Of a DNA stretch of 26,409 nucleotides, positions 16,115 to 24,357 are shown piece by piece. This stretch comes from Gemmatimonadota bacterium. Its GTDB lineage: Bacteria > Latescibacterota > UBA2968. The position numbers were made by a program, and so were the translations under genes. Below the pieces are notes generated by a model. It was given only the letters and a program-made list of their open reading frames with translations, was not told the DNA's origin and made no database searches. Position 1 is the stretch's first letter. Each line of letters opens with the position of its first letter. The stretch lies in contig PAXL01000060.1 of the NCBI GenBank assembly GCA_002714465.1, positions 1 to 26,409 on the forward strand, read 5' to 3'.

Positions 16115-18055
16115 TCAGTCAAGTTTCAAGTAGAGCTGCTCGGCCGTTAGCGGCTGACCGAACCCGCCGAAGGCTTCGAGAACCAGCATGTCTCCTGGAA
16201 CGTTTCCGAGCCTGGCGTTTGCCGCCCAGACCGTTCTGGCTGCTCCAATCCCGATCGCCGGAACGTTTATTGTAATCAGGTCTCGTGCCTTTATCGTGTG
16301 GTGAGCGACCTCGTCTTTCCGGATTGTTGACGCGGCCTGCATCAGGTGTCGAGTTGAGGCCCGAAGCCATTCAGGGCCCTCTTGAGTGGCGTTTGGATGC
16401 CACCAAGGTGAGAGATCATCCGTGATCGCCCACCGCTGAATGTCTTGATACGGGTGAGCAGCTGTATCAAGTCCCCAACAATGGACTTCGAAGTCACCGC
16501 TGAACCGACGTGGCATTATGATGTCTCTTAGTGCGGAGTAGATATGAACTTTGATTCCGATTGCGCCCCAGTAATCTGAGATCAACTCATGGATATCGGT
16601 GTGCCACGTACTGACGATATCAAAGGTTAGTTCAAAGGGAGACCCGTCAGCCAGCTCTCGAATACCATCCTGATCGCGATCCACGTATCCGGCGGCATCA
16701 AGAAGGGCTCTTGCACGATCCGGGCTATACTCGGCGTATCGTCCAATTGATTCGTCATTTGCGTAAGGGTTTGGTGGATAGAACGTGAATCCACCTGGTT
16801 CGAGCAGTCCGTGAAAGAGAAGCTGACTGATCTCTTGACGATTAATTGCTATCGACATGGCGATCCGGACGTCCCTTGTGCGGAAGGCTTGCCGTAATCG
16901 CGGATTCTCTGAATCCCAGTTCAGATAGAAGGCCTGAGCCCCTCCTGGTGATGGATCTGAAAGGAACAAGCGATACTTGCCAGATGCAGCACCCGCGCGG
17001 AGAGTCGGATACATCTGTATGTGAGCATAGCGGCCAAGGAGGTCGAGTTCTTCGTTCATGAACTTGAGCAGCATAACCTGCACATCCGGGATCACAGTGA
17101 AGATAACCCGGTCGATATATGGGAGTTGGTTTCCGGCGGAGTCCACCTTCCAGTAGTACGGGTTACGCTCGAACACGATCTGCTGCCCCCGAGTCCACTC
17201 CACAGGATGCCAGGCTGTGAGTGTCGGGATTCCTGGTGTATACATCGCCTGCGCCCGAGATGAACGAGACCGGAAGTCTTCATATGAAGCAGCTGGATTG
17301 TAGCGTGGATGCCATTTCGCAAAGACGTGTTTGGGCAAGACGATCTGGTCGACCCGGGCCATAACGTATTCCAGCCGTCCCATCACCTCGTGCGAGGAGA
17401 GCCGAAGCGTATAATCATCCAACTTCTCAATCAGGATGGGCTTCCTGTCGATGACAAGGGCTGGGGGTGGGGTCGGGCGCTCGAGCGGCCTCGCATTGTC
17501 GTCGAAAAGAACATCTTCGTAGTAGAAGAGGATGTCGTCTGCAGTGAAAGGATGTCCATCCGACCACCGAATCCCTTTACGAAGTTGTACGATTGCGACT
17601 CTTCCTCCTTCCTCGAAGGTGTAGCTTTCCGCGAGGTTGGCCTCGGTGGAATCCCCTCTCGGCTTCGCATATTCGAGAAGAGCCTCGTTCATCATTTTCA
17701 TAATGGCCGGCATCTGGATGATGTCACCGGTCAGCCCTCGGCGCAGGTCGCCCCCGTAAACGCCTATTGACTGGAAAGGAGCCCGCACCTTCGGGTTTTC
17801 GGGTAATCGCTCTGATACTGGAGGCAGGAGCCCTTCGGCCACGAGAGCAGCAAGTACTGGAGCCTCACCGAATGAGCGATTTTGCAGTATCGTGGGATCT
17901 ATTGATCCAGCCGCGGGCAAGACTGAGGGAGTGGACGTCTGTAGCGTCGAAGACTCTCTCCCCTTGCAGGCGAGAATACATATGAAGATGCTGGCGCAGG
18001 CCCAAATAAGTCGAAACACTGATGCTGGCAGCAATGCGCCGAAGTCCAAGCCCAT
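16115..18055 (-). CDS. Family-5 ABC transporter substrate-binding lipoprotein
   Basis: Extracytoplasmic solute-binding protein of the peptide/nickel/opine class (SBP_bac_5). The ATG at 18055 was chosen over 18151 because it places a membrane stretch and lipobox (SIFICILAC) at a normal distance. From there it is 646 aa, within the long range for this family. Family landmarks are TGDIIQMP, LRKGIRWSDGHPFTADDILFYYEDVL, VEWTRGQQIVFERNPYYWKVD, AMSIAINRQEI and YSPDRARALLDAAGY. It begins 23 nt after the RraA-like gene, so they are probably co-transcribed. No permease or ATPase gene is adjacent. The ligand cannot be told from the sequence. Confidence 0.88.
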   Translation of the reverse strand: MGLDFGALLPASVFRLIWACASIFICILACKGRESSTLQTSTPSVLPAAGSIDPTILQNRSFGEAPVLAALVAEGLLPPVSERLPENPKVRAPFQSIGVYGGDLRRGLTGDIIQMPAIMKMMNEALLEYAKPRGDSTEANLAESYTFEEGGRVAIVQLRKGIRWSDGHPFTADDILFYYEDVLFDDNARPLERPTPPPALVIDRKPILIEKLDDYTLRLSSHEVMGRLEYVMARVDQIVLPKHVFAKWHPRYNPAASYEDFRSRSSRAQAMYTPGIPTLTAWHPVEWTRGQQIVFERNPYYWKVDSAGNQLPYIDRVIFTVIPDVQVMLLKFMNEELDLLGRYAHIQMYPTLRAGAASGKYRLFLSDPSPGGAQAFYLNWDSENPRLRQAFRTRDVRIAMSIAINRQEISQLLFHGLLEPGGFTFYPPNPYANDESIGRYAEYSPDRARALLDAAGYVDRDQDGIRELADGSPFELTFDIVSTWHTDIHELISDYWGAIGIKVHIYSALRDIIMPRRFSGDFEVHCWGLDTAAHPYQDIQRWAITDDLSPWWHPNATQEGPEWLRASTRHLMQAASTIRKDEVAHHTIKARDLITINVPAIGIGAARTVWAANARLGNVPGDMLVLEAFGGFGQPLTAEQLYLKLD

Positions 18056-18078
18056 ACAAAGTCGTTGGTGAAGCTGGC

Positions 18079-18981
18079 TCAGAACCAGTCCTGCTTTCGA
18101 AGAAAAGCCTGCTGCTCGTGTGGCAGGGAGTCGATGCGATCCCGAACCCAACGGTAGAAGTCTTCACTGATTTCGGTTGCCCAGGCCCCATCGATCTGTC
18201 CACCCGTGTATGTCCCGGCCTTCAACCGCTCGAACCCAAAGGTGTCCTTTAGTGCGATCAATTCGGATGTCTCAACGACCTCCTGAGCCAGATGGGCGGG
18301 CACAAAGACAACACCCTCCTTCAGGCCCAGAACTACGTCGCCGGGCATCACGGCCGCACGACCGATCACAATCGGTGTGTTGTATCCAATCACCATAGAC
18401 TTGTCATACGACCCAGAAGTAGAGGGATCCCAGTTTCTATTAAAAACTATGAAGTCCTCAAGTTCCAGGATACCCGCTAAGTCGCGCGTACCTCCCCATA
18501 CGACGGCTCCTGTACCTGTTTTCTCACGGATCATGTTCGCCAGATTATCCCCAAAGAAACCACCACCAATCTGCTTGTCCATTAGATCAGCGACGATTAC
18601 ATCGTCCTTTACCAGACGATCCATCACCCAGTGCTTGTCACGCCCCTGTAGCCCTTGCTGATGTGCCTCCTTAGCGACGACATCGGCGACATCGGGTCTG
18701 TTGGGGATGAAATTGCATGTAACCGCGCGTCCAACCAACACCGGGTTTCCATGGGTGATCCCCCATTTTCCTTGATATTGGCACTCGTAATCGTGCTGCC
18801 GGAGGATAGTCCAGGCCTGCTCGCAAGTAACCCGTTTCATTCGATCGAGGATGGAATCCGGAACTTTTGGGCGACCGTCCGGGAATCGCTCGCCTTCGAA
18901 GAGATGAGTGTAGAGCCGTATCTGTTCCTTGTCGAACGTGAATGGAAGCGGAGGTGAACAGTGTTCAGGTTGGAATGACAT
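18079..18981 (-). CDS. RraA-family aldolase-like protein (300 aa)
   Basis: Member of the RraA/HMG-aldolase superfamily, often labelled dimethylmenaquinone methyltransferase in error. The signature is GDNLANMIREKTGTGAVVWGGTRD, where the GDxL segment and the RD pair form the metal/oxyacid site of HMG/CHA aldolases and oxaloacetate decarboxylases. At 300 aa it is nearly twice the size of E. coli RraA (161 aa); the extra length lies in the N-terminal part and the C-terminal tail (WATEISEDFYRWVRDRID). AGGAG lies 7 nt before the ATG. It precedes the solute-binding lipoprotein, suggesting catabolism of an imported acid. The reaction is not certain. Confidence 0.85.
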   Translation of the reverse strand: MSFQPEHCSPPLPFTFDKEQIRLYTHLFEGERFPDGRPKVPDSILDRMKRVTCEQAWTILRQHDYECQYQGKWGITHGNPVLVGRAVTCNFIPNRPDVADVVAKEAHQQGLQGRDKHWVMDRLVKDDVIVADLMDKQIGGGFFGDNLANMIREKTGTGAVVWGGTRDLAGILELEDFIVFNRNWDPSTSGSYDKSMVIGYNTPIVIGRAAVMPGDVVLGLKEGVVFVPAHLAQEVVETSELIALKDTFGFERLKAGTYTGGQIDGAWATEISEDFYRWVRDRIDSLPHEQQAFLRKQDWF

Positions 18982-19021
18982 CGTGAGGCTCCTGTTTGAG
19001 TTGTCGTAATGCGTATACGGA

Positions 19022-19042
19022 ACCTCTGTCGTAAGTAGAGGT
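19022..19042 (-). promoter_or_regulatory. Hairpin in the leader of the RraA-like gene
   Basis: ACCTCT and AGAGGT pair around a 9-nt loop, 40 nt upstream of the RraA-like start. The arm overlaps a TTGACC that could be a -35, but no good -10 follows at normal spacing. An operator or mRNA stem is possible. Confidence 0.3.
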
Positions 19043-19058
19043 CAAACACTCTCTCGCA

Positions 19059-19097
19059 GAAAAATTGGGCACGCACAAACGACGGTGCGAGCCCAAT
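19059..19097 (-). terminator. Rho-independent terminator of uppP
   Basis: On the minus strand ATTGGGC-T-CGCAC and GTGCG-T-GCCCAAT form a 12-bp stem with a single T/T mismatch and an 8-nt loop, followed by TTTTC. It starts about 28 nt after the uppP stop. Confidence 0.9.
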
Positions 19098-19125
19098 CGA
19101 ATACGCTTCGCGTCGTTAGCTGTTA

Positions 19126-19905
19126 TCACCAGTAAGACACGACACCGATCAAACCGACTGCCCAGCAATAGTACGCGAATAGGCTGAGTTTACCTCGGCC
19201 GAGGATCGAGAGCAGCCAGCGGACCGAAAATACACCTGACACGTATGCGGTCACCGCTCCGACCAGCAGGACGGACCAAGATTCAGTTCCCGGTCCGATA
19301 GTTACCAGTCCTCCGACTTTTAGTGCAGTGGCACCTGCGATGATCGGTATCGCGAGCAGAAATGAGAACATCGCGGCCTCCTGTGCTTCTACCTTGCACC
19401 ACAGTCCCGTCGCGATCGTCATACCGGAACGGGAAATACCCGGCACGATTGCCGCCGCTTGAGCGATCCCGATCGCCAGGCTTGATAAAACAGTTTCTAC
19501 TGGGCGCTCACCAAGCCGGTTTCGCGTGCTGAAGAGGACAAACCCGGTGACGATTAACATAACGGAAACGGTGAAAGGGCTGGCGAAGATCTCGGTCAGG
19601 CGACCCTCTAGAGTTAGGCCAGCGATCACGGCCGGCAGTGATGCGAGGACCAAGAGCCCGACTGTCTTCAGCGCTCTGGGATCGCGTCCGAAGAAGCCGT
19701 AGACCAGCTTCCATATACGGCGTCTGAACACGGTTACGACCGCCATCAAAGTGCCGAAGTGCACGATAACCTCGAAGGTGACGTCTCCCGTCTTGATGCC
19801 GAGCATCGCATGCCCCAACGCTAAATGGCCCGAACTACTGACAGGCAGAAATTCGGTCAAGCCTTGGACAATACCGAGCAGTGCGGCTTCAAGATACGTC
19901 ATCAT
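19126..19905 (-). CDS. uppP: Undecaprenyl-diphosphatase UppP (BacA)
   Basis: Membrane phosphatase that recycles undecaprenyl pyrophosphate to the monophosphate carrier used for peptidoglycan, O-antigen and other surface glycans; its loss raises bacitracin sensitivity. The 259-aa length and multi-helix hydrophobic profile are typical. Diagnostic motifs are GIVQGLTEFLPVSSSGHL near the N-terminus and IVPGISRSGMTI in the second half. The gene has two adjacent ATG codons (19905 and 19902). AGGAG directly abuts the first, so the second may be used. It is monocistronic, bounded by a strong terminator. Confidence 0.96.
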   Translation of the reverse strand: MMTYLEAALLGIVQGLTEFLPVSSSGHLALGHAMLGIKTGDVTFEVIVHFGTLMAVVTVFRRRIWKLVYGFFGRDPRALKTVGLLVLASLPAVIAGLTLEGRLTEIFASPFTVSVMLIVTGFVLFSTRNRLGERPVETVLSSLAIGIAQAAAIVPGISRSGMTIATGLWCKVEAQEAAMFSFLLAIPIIAGATALKVGGLVTIGPGTESWSVLLVGAVTAYVSGVFSVRWLLSILGRGKLSLFAYYCWAVGLIGVVSYW

Positions 19906-19958
19906 CTCCTGATCCGGTTAAGGTGAACGATCGAAGGAACTACCTCAAGAAAAAGTCG

Positions 19959-19988
19959 ATCTAACGTTCAAAACGTAGGGCCAGTCAA
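19959..19988 (-). promoter_or_regulatory. Candidate uppP promoter
   Basis: Minus strand TTGACT (19988-19983), 18-nt spacer, TTAGAT (19964-19959). The -35 is good and the -10 weak. It lies 54 bp upstream of the ATG. Confidence 0.35.
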
Positions 19989-20147
19989 GGTATTCGGTCA
20001 ATAAAATGGGGCTTGTAATATCCCCCGGTCTTAGAATCGCTATTTGAGATTACCAACAGACTGCTGGCCTACTTTTCGGTCACAGAGGCAGTTTGCGTTT
20101 CGATCTGATTGGGCTGTGCCAGTGTATGCGTTCACTGATGCGAGTTC

Positions 20148-20178
20148 TTGAAACTAGCGAGTGTGCGGACAGTTATAT
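20148..20178 (+). promoter_or_regulatory. Candidate promoter of the Gfo/Idh/MocA gene
   Basis: TTGAAA at 20148-20153 and TTATAT at 20173-20178 are separated by 19 nt, about 155 bp upstream of the start. The spacing is long, so confidence is low. Confidence 0.3.
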
Positions 20179-20334
20179 TGCATCCCATAAACGTGTAATC
20201 ACGCGCAGCAAAACGTCCAAACGAGATACTAGACGACCATAAAACCCGCTTTTATTCGGGAAAACCGGGCAACATACATGCCAGAGACGGGATCATCTAA
20301 CGTGTAGATCTCATTCGTTGCAGGAGACTTACAA

Positions 20335-21474
20335 ATGAAGAAACTGGGCTGGGGACTGGTTGGAGGTGGCGAAGGCAGCCAAATCGGTTTCGTTCATCTT
20401 GCCGCGTCGGGTCTAGACGGCAGGTTGGAATTTGCCGCCGGCGCTATGGATGAAGATCCCAAGAGAGCGCGTGAGTACGGTATCCGACTAGGTCTGGATG
20501 TAGAACGAGCTTACGGCAACTGGCGCGAAATGCTCGAGGGTGAACGCGAGCATCCCAGAGGGGTCGACATCGTCACGGTGGCTACTCCAAACGTGACACA
20601 TTTCGAGATCACGAAGAGTTTCCTCGAGGCAGGCTTCCACGTGCTGTGCGAAAAACCGTTGACGGCGACCTTGGATGAGGCTAGGACCCTAGTCGGGATC
20701 GCCCGCGATTCTGGTCGCGTATGTGCAGTCAACTATGGCTACTCCGGCTATCCAATGGTCCGTCATATGCGAGCCATGGTGGCAAGAGGCGATCTTGGCG
20801 GCATTCGTGTGGTCTTCGGTGAGTTCGCGGGTGGCTTTCACGCGGATCCTCGCGACGAAGATAACCCTCGAGTGCGGTGGCGATTCGACCCGGAGCAGGC
20901 GGGGATCTCGGCGATCACGGCTGATTGCGGGATTCACGCCATGCATATGGCCTGTTTCGTCACGGGCCAGAGGATCGTCTCTGTCTCTTCAGACTACGCA
21001 CATGGTGTCGCGGGTCGAGCCCTAGAAGACGACTCGCTTACCGCCTTCCGAATGGACAACGGCACGGTGGGACGTCTCTGGGCAAGTGGCTTGGCGATTG
21101 GACGCACGCACGGACTGACACTGCAGGTTTTCGGTGAGAGGGGCGGGCTACGATGGATTCAAGAGCAACCGAATCAACTCTTCTGGACGCCCCTGAACCA
21201 GCCTACACGGATACTCGAACGAGGAGACCCCGGACTGTCCCCCGAAGCGGATCGAGCCAGCAGGGTGACCTTGGGTCACCCTGAGGGTTTAACGCTTGCC
21301 TTCGCGAACATCTACCGCGATCTCGCAGATGTGGTTGCGGCGAAAAAAGCCAACAACAGCCCTGATCCTCTCAGCCACGGCTACCCAACTGCCGAGGATG
21401 GCCTTCACTCAATCGAGACGATCTATGCGACGGCCGCATCAGCAGCGCAAGGTGGGACTTGGGTCCAGGTTTAG
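20335..21474 (+). CDS. Gfo/Idh/MocA-family NAD(P)-dependent oxidoreductase
   Basis: Rossmann-fold dehydrogenase acting on sugars, inositols or related polyols. The dinucleotide-binding segment is WGLVGGGEGSQIG (6-18). The conserved EKP lysine motif is LCEKPLT (104-110), and the catalytic region is ADCGIHAMHMACF (196-208) with the likely general base His201. At 379 aa the length is typical. AGGAG lies 8 nt before the ATG. It is the only convincing complete plus-strand gene in the window and stands alone, so the substrate cannot be guessed from context. Confidence 0.92.
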   Translation: MKKLGWGLVGGGEGSQIGFVHLAASGLDGRLEFAAGAMDEDPKRAREYGIRLGLDVERAYGNWREMLEGEREHPRGVDIVTVATPNVTHFEITKSFLEAGFHVLCEKPLTATLDEARTLVGIARDSGRVCAVNYGYSGYPMVRHMRAMVARGDLGGIRVVFGEFAGGFHADPRDEDNPRVRWRFDPEQAGISAITADCGIHAMHMACFVTGQRIVSVSSDYAHGVAGRALEDDSLTAFRMDNGTVGRLWASGLAIGRTHGLTLQVFGERGGLRWIQEQPNQLFWTPLNQPTRILERGDPGLSPEADRASRVTLGHPEGLTLAFANIYRDLADVVAAKKANNSPDPLSHGYPTAEDGLHSIETIYATAASAAQGGTWVQV

Positions 21475-21632
21475 CTGCTTGATGGGGTTTGGAAACCGGA
21501 GCGTATGCTAGGCGTCGGAATACGAGGACTAGAAAGATAGATTGGACGAAAGAAGTCGTCGAGACCCGGTATGTGCATGGAAAAAGGTAGCAAATGGGCG
21601 ACTGACCACGAGTGTCCCAAGCTCACCTGCAC

Positions 21633-22526
21633 TCACTCTTGGGCTGCAAAGGTAACCCAGAAACACGTCCCGCGTCCCGTGAGGGATTCGACTCTGATCT
21701 CGTCACCGTGCTCCTCGATGATCTCTCTGCATATGGACAGCCCGAGCCCGGTGCCATCTTCCTTCGTGGTTCGGAACGGCTCGAACAGGTCCTCCCGGAT
21801 GTCTGCCGAAATTCCGGGGCCCGTATCCCTTACGTAGACGGCCGGCGGGTTCCCGTCACCGCTTTGTTCAATACCCAGTGTGAGGCGTCCCTCGCGGTCG
21901 ATCGCCTCCATCGCGTTCTTCGCCAGGTTCAGGAAAACCTGCCTCAGTCGATCCGGGTCACCTTCAAGGATGATCGATTCCTCAATGTTAACATCGCACT
22001 CGATTTCGCGCTGTCGTAGTTCGAAACTCAGGAGTTCTCCGGTGCTTGCTAAGAGTTCGGAAATTTTAACGTCCGTTTTCTTTTGCGATCGCCGTGCCGA
22101 AAAGTCCTGTAGGTTGGTTAAGATATCAACTGTCCGCTGAACGCCTTCCCTTGCTGCATCTAGCTTTTGTGCATGGGACATTGCGTTCTCCACATCCGCC
22201 TGCAAAAGATCGATACACGCGACCACAACCGACAGCGGGTTAAGTGCCTCGTGAACGATACCGGCGGCCAGTCGCTCGATGGTCGAGAGCTTTTCTCTTT
22301 GACTTAGTTCAAGATAAGCGCTCTTAAGGTCGTGTGTTCTCTCCTCTAGCTGTTGTTCGAGCGCTTCGTTCCGGTCCTTCAGGCCGCGGTTCCGGAGCGC
22401 AAGCGTGTTCCTTAGCTCAGAAAGCCGTTTGAGACGCTTCTCGGCGCTCACAAGGGAGCCCTGGCCTCGCTGGAGAGCACGCCTCAGACGTCCGGCCTCC
22501 GCCTTCATGTTTTGGTAGTCATCCAT
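21633..22526 (-). CDS. Soluble sensor histidine kinase
   Basis: A 297-aa kinase without membrane segments. Residues 1-85 are a long charged coiled coil (AGRLRRALQRGQGS, LEQQLEERTHDLKSAYLELSQREK). The dimerisation/phosphoacceptor box is AAGIVHEALNPLSVV with His92. The HATPase domain has the N box NLAKNAMEAI (200-209), DTGPGIS (234-240) and GTGLGLSI (258-265). It lies 108 bp downstream of the pseudo-receiver/HDOD gene on the same strand and is probably co-transcribed. Its input must come through the coiled coil or a partner. The neighbouring receiver lacks its phospho-acceptor, so the kinase's target is unclear. Confidence 0.9.
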   Translation of the reverse strand: MDDYQNMKAEAGRLRRALQRGQGSLVSAEKRLKRLSELRNTLALRNRGLKDRNEALEQQLEERTHDLKSAYLELSQREKLSTIERLAAGIVHEALNPLSVVVACIDLLQADVENAMSHAQKLDAAREGVQRTVDILTNLQDFSARRSQKKTDVKISELLASTGELLSFELRQREIECDVNIEESIILEGDPDRLRQVFLNLAKNAMEAIDREGRLTLGIEQSGDGNPPAVYVRDTGPGISADIREDLFEPFRTTKEDGTGLGLSICREIIEEHGDEIRVESLTGRGTCFWVTFAAQE

Positions 22527-22634
22527 GGGTAGCTGCTGCGCTAGAGATTGCTGACCGATCCCAGAAAGGGTGTGGGTGTAGAGGTCTAACCGACTACGAA
22601 CTTGCTGCTCATTCTGGAAATTCCACGCATTTAT

Positions 22635-23900
22635 TCAGGACTCGTCCGCGCTTATCCCGAGTTTGTGGATTACTTCTTCTGCAGCCACTGCCAAATCAGG
22701 TGTCCAGTCGTCTAGCTTTTCTTTCGTTAGATCCAGCGCGTCCAAAGCGTCGGGTGATATTGAGGGTTCCGTATCGTCACCTGCCCGCCCCATCTGGAGG
22801 CCTCGGGCAATACAGTTGGACACGTGGACCAAGCTGGTCAGGGGGAGATCGGCATGAGGAACATCGAGGCTGTGATGTCCTCCGATAATGCCCGTAATCG
22901 GTGCCGGCAGGCCCCAGCGGGAAGCAAGATATCCCCCAACGCTGGCATGCGTGAAGCGTATCTCCTCCTTCTCCGCTCTGAGGATTGGGTAGGACTTTGT
23001 CTTGGCGGTTTTAAGTGCCGACTGAAAAACTTTAGTGAAATGGGTTGCTAGAACAATCTTACCGATGTCGTGTAAGATACCGCCGAGCTGGGCCATCTCG
23101 GGGTCGATATCCAAGCGAACAGCAAGCTCCTTCGATATCATACCCACGGCGACCGAGTGCTTCCAGAAATCTATACGCGGGAAGTCATCGAGTTCAGGTA
23201 TGTCTTCTCTTGTGTCCAGGCGGGACATTGTCAGAATGGCATTTCGAATGACCTTGAAGCCTAGGAGGTCTATTGCTTCTGAGAGCGAGGTGATCTTCCC
23301 GCTGGCCCCAAATAGTGCTGAGTTGGCAAGACGAAGGACCTTGGATGTGGTCGCCTGATCGAGACTTAACGCCAGGCCGAGATCAGTTGACCCTACATCT
23401 GTGGTTTCATCCTGAACCAAGTTTTCAAGCTTGGCGTGAACGGCAGATATTGTTGGCAGGTCGACAATCTCGTTCAAAGTCTTCTTCACTTCCAAATCGA
23501 GGCCTGGATCGGAGTTTGCGGTGTTATACAGCACCCGAGCGATACGCTCCAACAAGATGGTAGGATCATATGGGTAGACGAGAACTTCCTCCACGCCCGA
23601 CCTAGCGCAAAGATTGATTGTTGCACTGTCTGCCTGGTTGGCCAGAGCGATTATGGCCGGAGCATTCTCTTTCAGTTTGATTATAGCCCGGGACATATGG
23701 ATCCCATCCGATACCACTTCCACGGTCGTATTCGTCAGGATAAGCTGGAATTGCTCGCGGACCACCATCCCTAGAGCCTCTTGGGGTGAGGTGGCGAGGG
23801 ACACATCATACGCGCCTGTAGTTTCTAATAGTTCACGCAATGTGTCGCCACGAATGGCGTCCGACTCAACCACTAGAACCCGGCCTTGGCTCGTATTCAT
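22635..23900 (-). CDS. Pseudo-receiver + HDOD-domain signalling protein
   Basis: Residues 1-125 have the receiver fold (RVLVVESDAIRGDTLRELLE), but the usual phospho-acceptor after beta-3 is Asn57 (FQLILTNTTVEVV) and the conserved lysine position reads VLVYPYDP. The domain therefore probably cannot be phosphorylated in the usual way. Residues 140-345 are an HDOD domain (LPTISAVHAKLENLV, SKVLRLANSALFG, LSEAIDLLGFKVIRNAIL). It keeps HD-type residues: His248, His277-Asp278 in LHDIGKIV, His318 and GHHS at 341-344. HDOD proteins act in signalling and are usually not hydrolases. The ATG overlaps the stop of a 36-codon upstream frame. Confidence 0.9.
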   Translation of the reverse strand: MNTSQGRVLVVESDAIRGDTLRELLETTGAYDVSLATSPQEALGMVVREQFQLILTNTTVEVVSDGIHMSRAIIKLKENAPAIIALANQADSATINLCARSGVEEVLVYPYDPTILLERIARVLYNTANSDPGLDLEVKKTLNEIVDLPTISAVHAKLENLVQDETTDVGSTDLGLALSLDQATTSKVLRLANSALFGASGKITSLSEAIDLLGFKVIRNAILTMSRLDTREDIPELDDFPRIDFWKHSVAVGMISKELAVRLDIDPEMAQLGGILHDIGKIVLATHFTKVFQSALKTAKTKSYPILRAEKEEIRFTHASVGGYLASRWGLPAPITGIIGGHHSLDVPHADLPLTSLVHVSNCIARGLQMGRAGDDTEPSISPDALDALDLTKEKLDDWTPDLAVAAEEVIHKLGISADES

Positions 23901-24007
23901 ACCGTTAATACCGAGGTAATGGCGTCGGCACTAGATCTCAGGCGGTGGGTTTCGGAATTCGAGATAGACTTCAGGACACCGCACGACATTGTCTTCCAGG
24001 CTTGCAT
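23897..24007 (-). CDS. Possible 36-aa leader protein upstream of the HDOD gene
   Basis: ATG at 24007 follows GGAGG by 5 nt, and the stop overlaps the next start as ATGA, a classic coupled arrangement. The product begins MQAWKTMSCGVLKSISNSE and ends ADAITSVLTV. The same frame stays open about 24 codons upstream with protein-like composition but no start codon. No family is recognised. It may be a leader peptide controlling the HDOD gene or a genuine small protein. Confidence 0.45.
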   Translation of the reverse strand: MQAWKTMSCGVLKSISNSETHRLRSSADAITSVLTV

Positions 24008-24073
24008 TAGACCCTCCAGCTTTCCCCCTTGCGACTTGGATGCTTTATTGAGAAAAACAGCTACGCTCTCCTC

Positions 24074-24103
24074 AACATATCATGATCAAACTTCGGGTAA
24101 CAA
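24074..24103 (-). promoter_or_regulatory. Candidate promoter of the leader/HDOD/kinase unit
   Basis: Minus strand TTGTTA (24103-24098), 18-nt spacer, TATGTT (24079-24074). Each box matches four of six consensus bases. The start of the 36-aa frame would lie about 60 nt downstream. Confidence 0.35.
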
Positions 24104-24158
24104 GCGATTATCTACTTACCCCTGTAAGTGCCGGGAGAAAGTCAAAGGAGGCCACCGA

Positions 24159-24335
24159 ATGCCCGCTTTAGGCAGAGGATGTTGGTGGACCGAGCTTGTG
24201 TATTCGAAAACACGATGGCCCCGTGGACCTATCGATACTTCCTGTTTGCAAAACTCGGCCTCAGACTGCAGAAGTGGAATAGCGCAACCAGCAAGTAAAT
24301 TGGCGGGACAAGAGAAGAAACCGAGCGTCGAGTAA
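24159..24335 (+). CDS. Doubtful 58-aa plus-strand small ORF with strong ribosome-binding site
   Basis: ATG at 24159 is preceded by AAAGGAGG at a 7-nt spacing, the best Shine-Dalgarno match noted in the window. The product (MPALGRGCWWTELVYSKTR, ending GQEKKPSVE) is unlike any family I know and has unusual Cys/Trp content, which argues against it. The frame is open further upstream to 23886, but that part overlaps the HDOD gene start. Confidence 0.22.
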   Translation: MPALGRGCWWTELVYSKTRWPRGPIDTSCLQNSASDCRSGIAQPASKLAGQEKKPSVE

Positions 24336-24357
24336 GAGGTCGATTCGCCCCTCTGGT

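Larger units (their letters stand above)
19906..20334. other. Divergent intergenic region between uppP and the oxidoreductase
   Basis: About 430 bp between two divergently transcribed genes, so it should hold both promoters. A minus-strand candidate is at 19959-19988 and a plus-strand candidate at 20148-20178. The short hairpin CCCG-N8-CGGG flanked by A/T runs lies around 20247-20265. A 38-codon plus-strand frame at 20126-20242 has no ribosome-binding site and is not called. Confidence 0.5.
23901..24357. other. Intergenic region between the signalling unit and the EamA gene
   Basis: Besides the 36-aa frame and its promoter candidate, this 457-bp region holds a 6-bp hairpin ACTTAC-CCCT-GTAAGT (24114-24129) and the plus-strand small frame at 24159-24335. 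No clear EamA terminator is present; a 5-bp AGAGG/CCTCT stem lies just after its stop but lacks a T-run. Confidence 0.45.

Noticed and set aside
20126..20242. 38-codon plus-strand ORF upstream of the oxidoreductase
   Set aside because: No ribosome-binding site and it overlaps the candidate promoter region.
97..24130. Shared 12-mer TACAGGGGTAAG (minus strand) near 104-115 and 24115-24126
   Set aside because: Dozens of 12-mer matches are expected by chance in a window of this size, and the flanks differ.
23886..24335. 149-codon plus-strand ORF as a full gene
   Set aside because: It starts antisense inside the HDOD gene and its first half opposes the better supported 36-aa frame; only the ATG at 24159 has any start signal.
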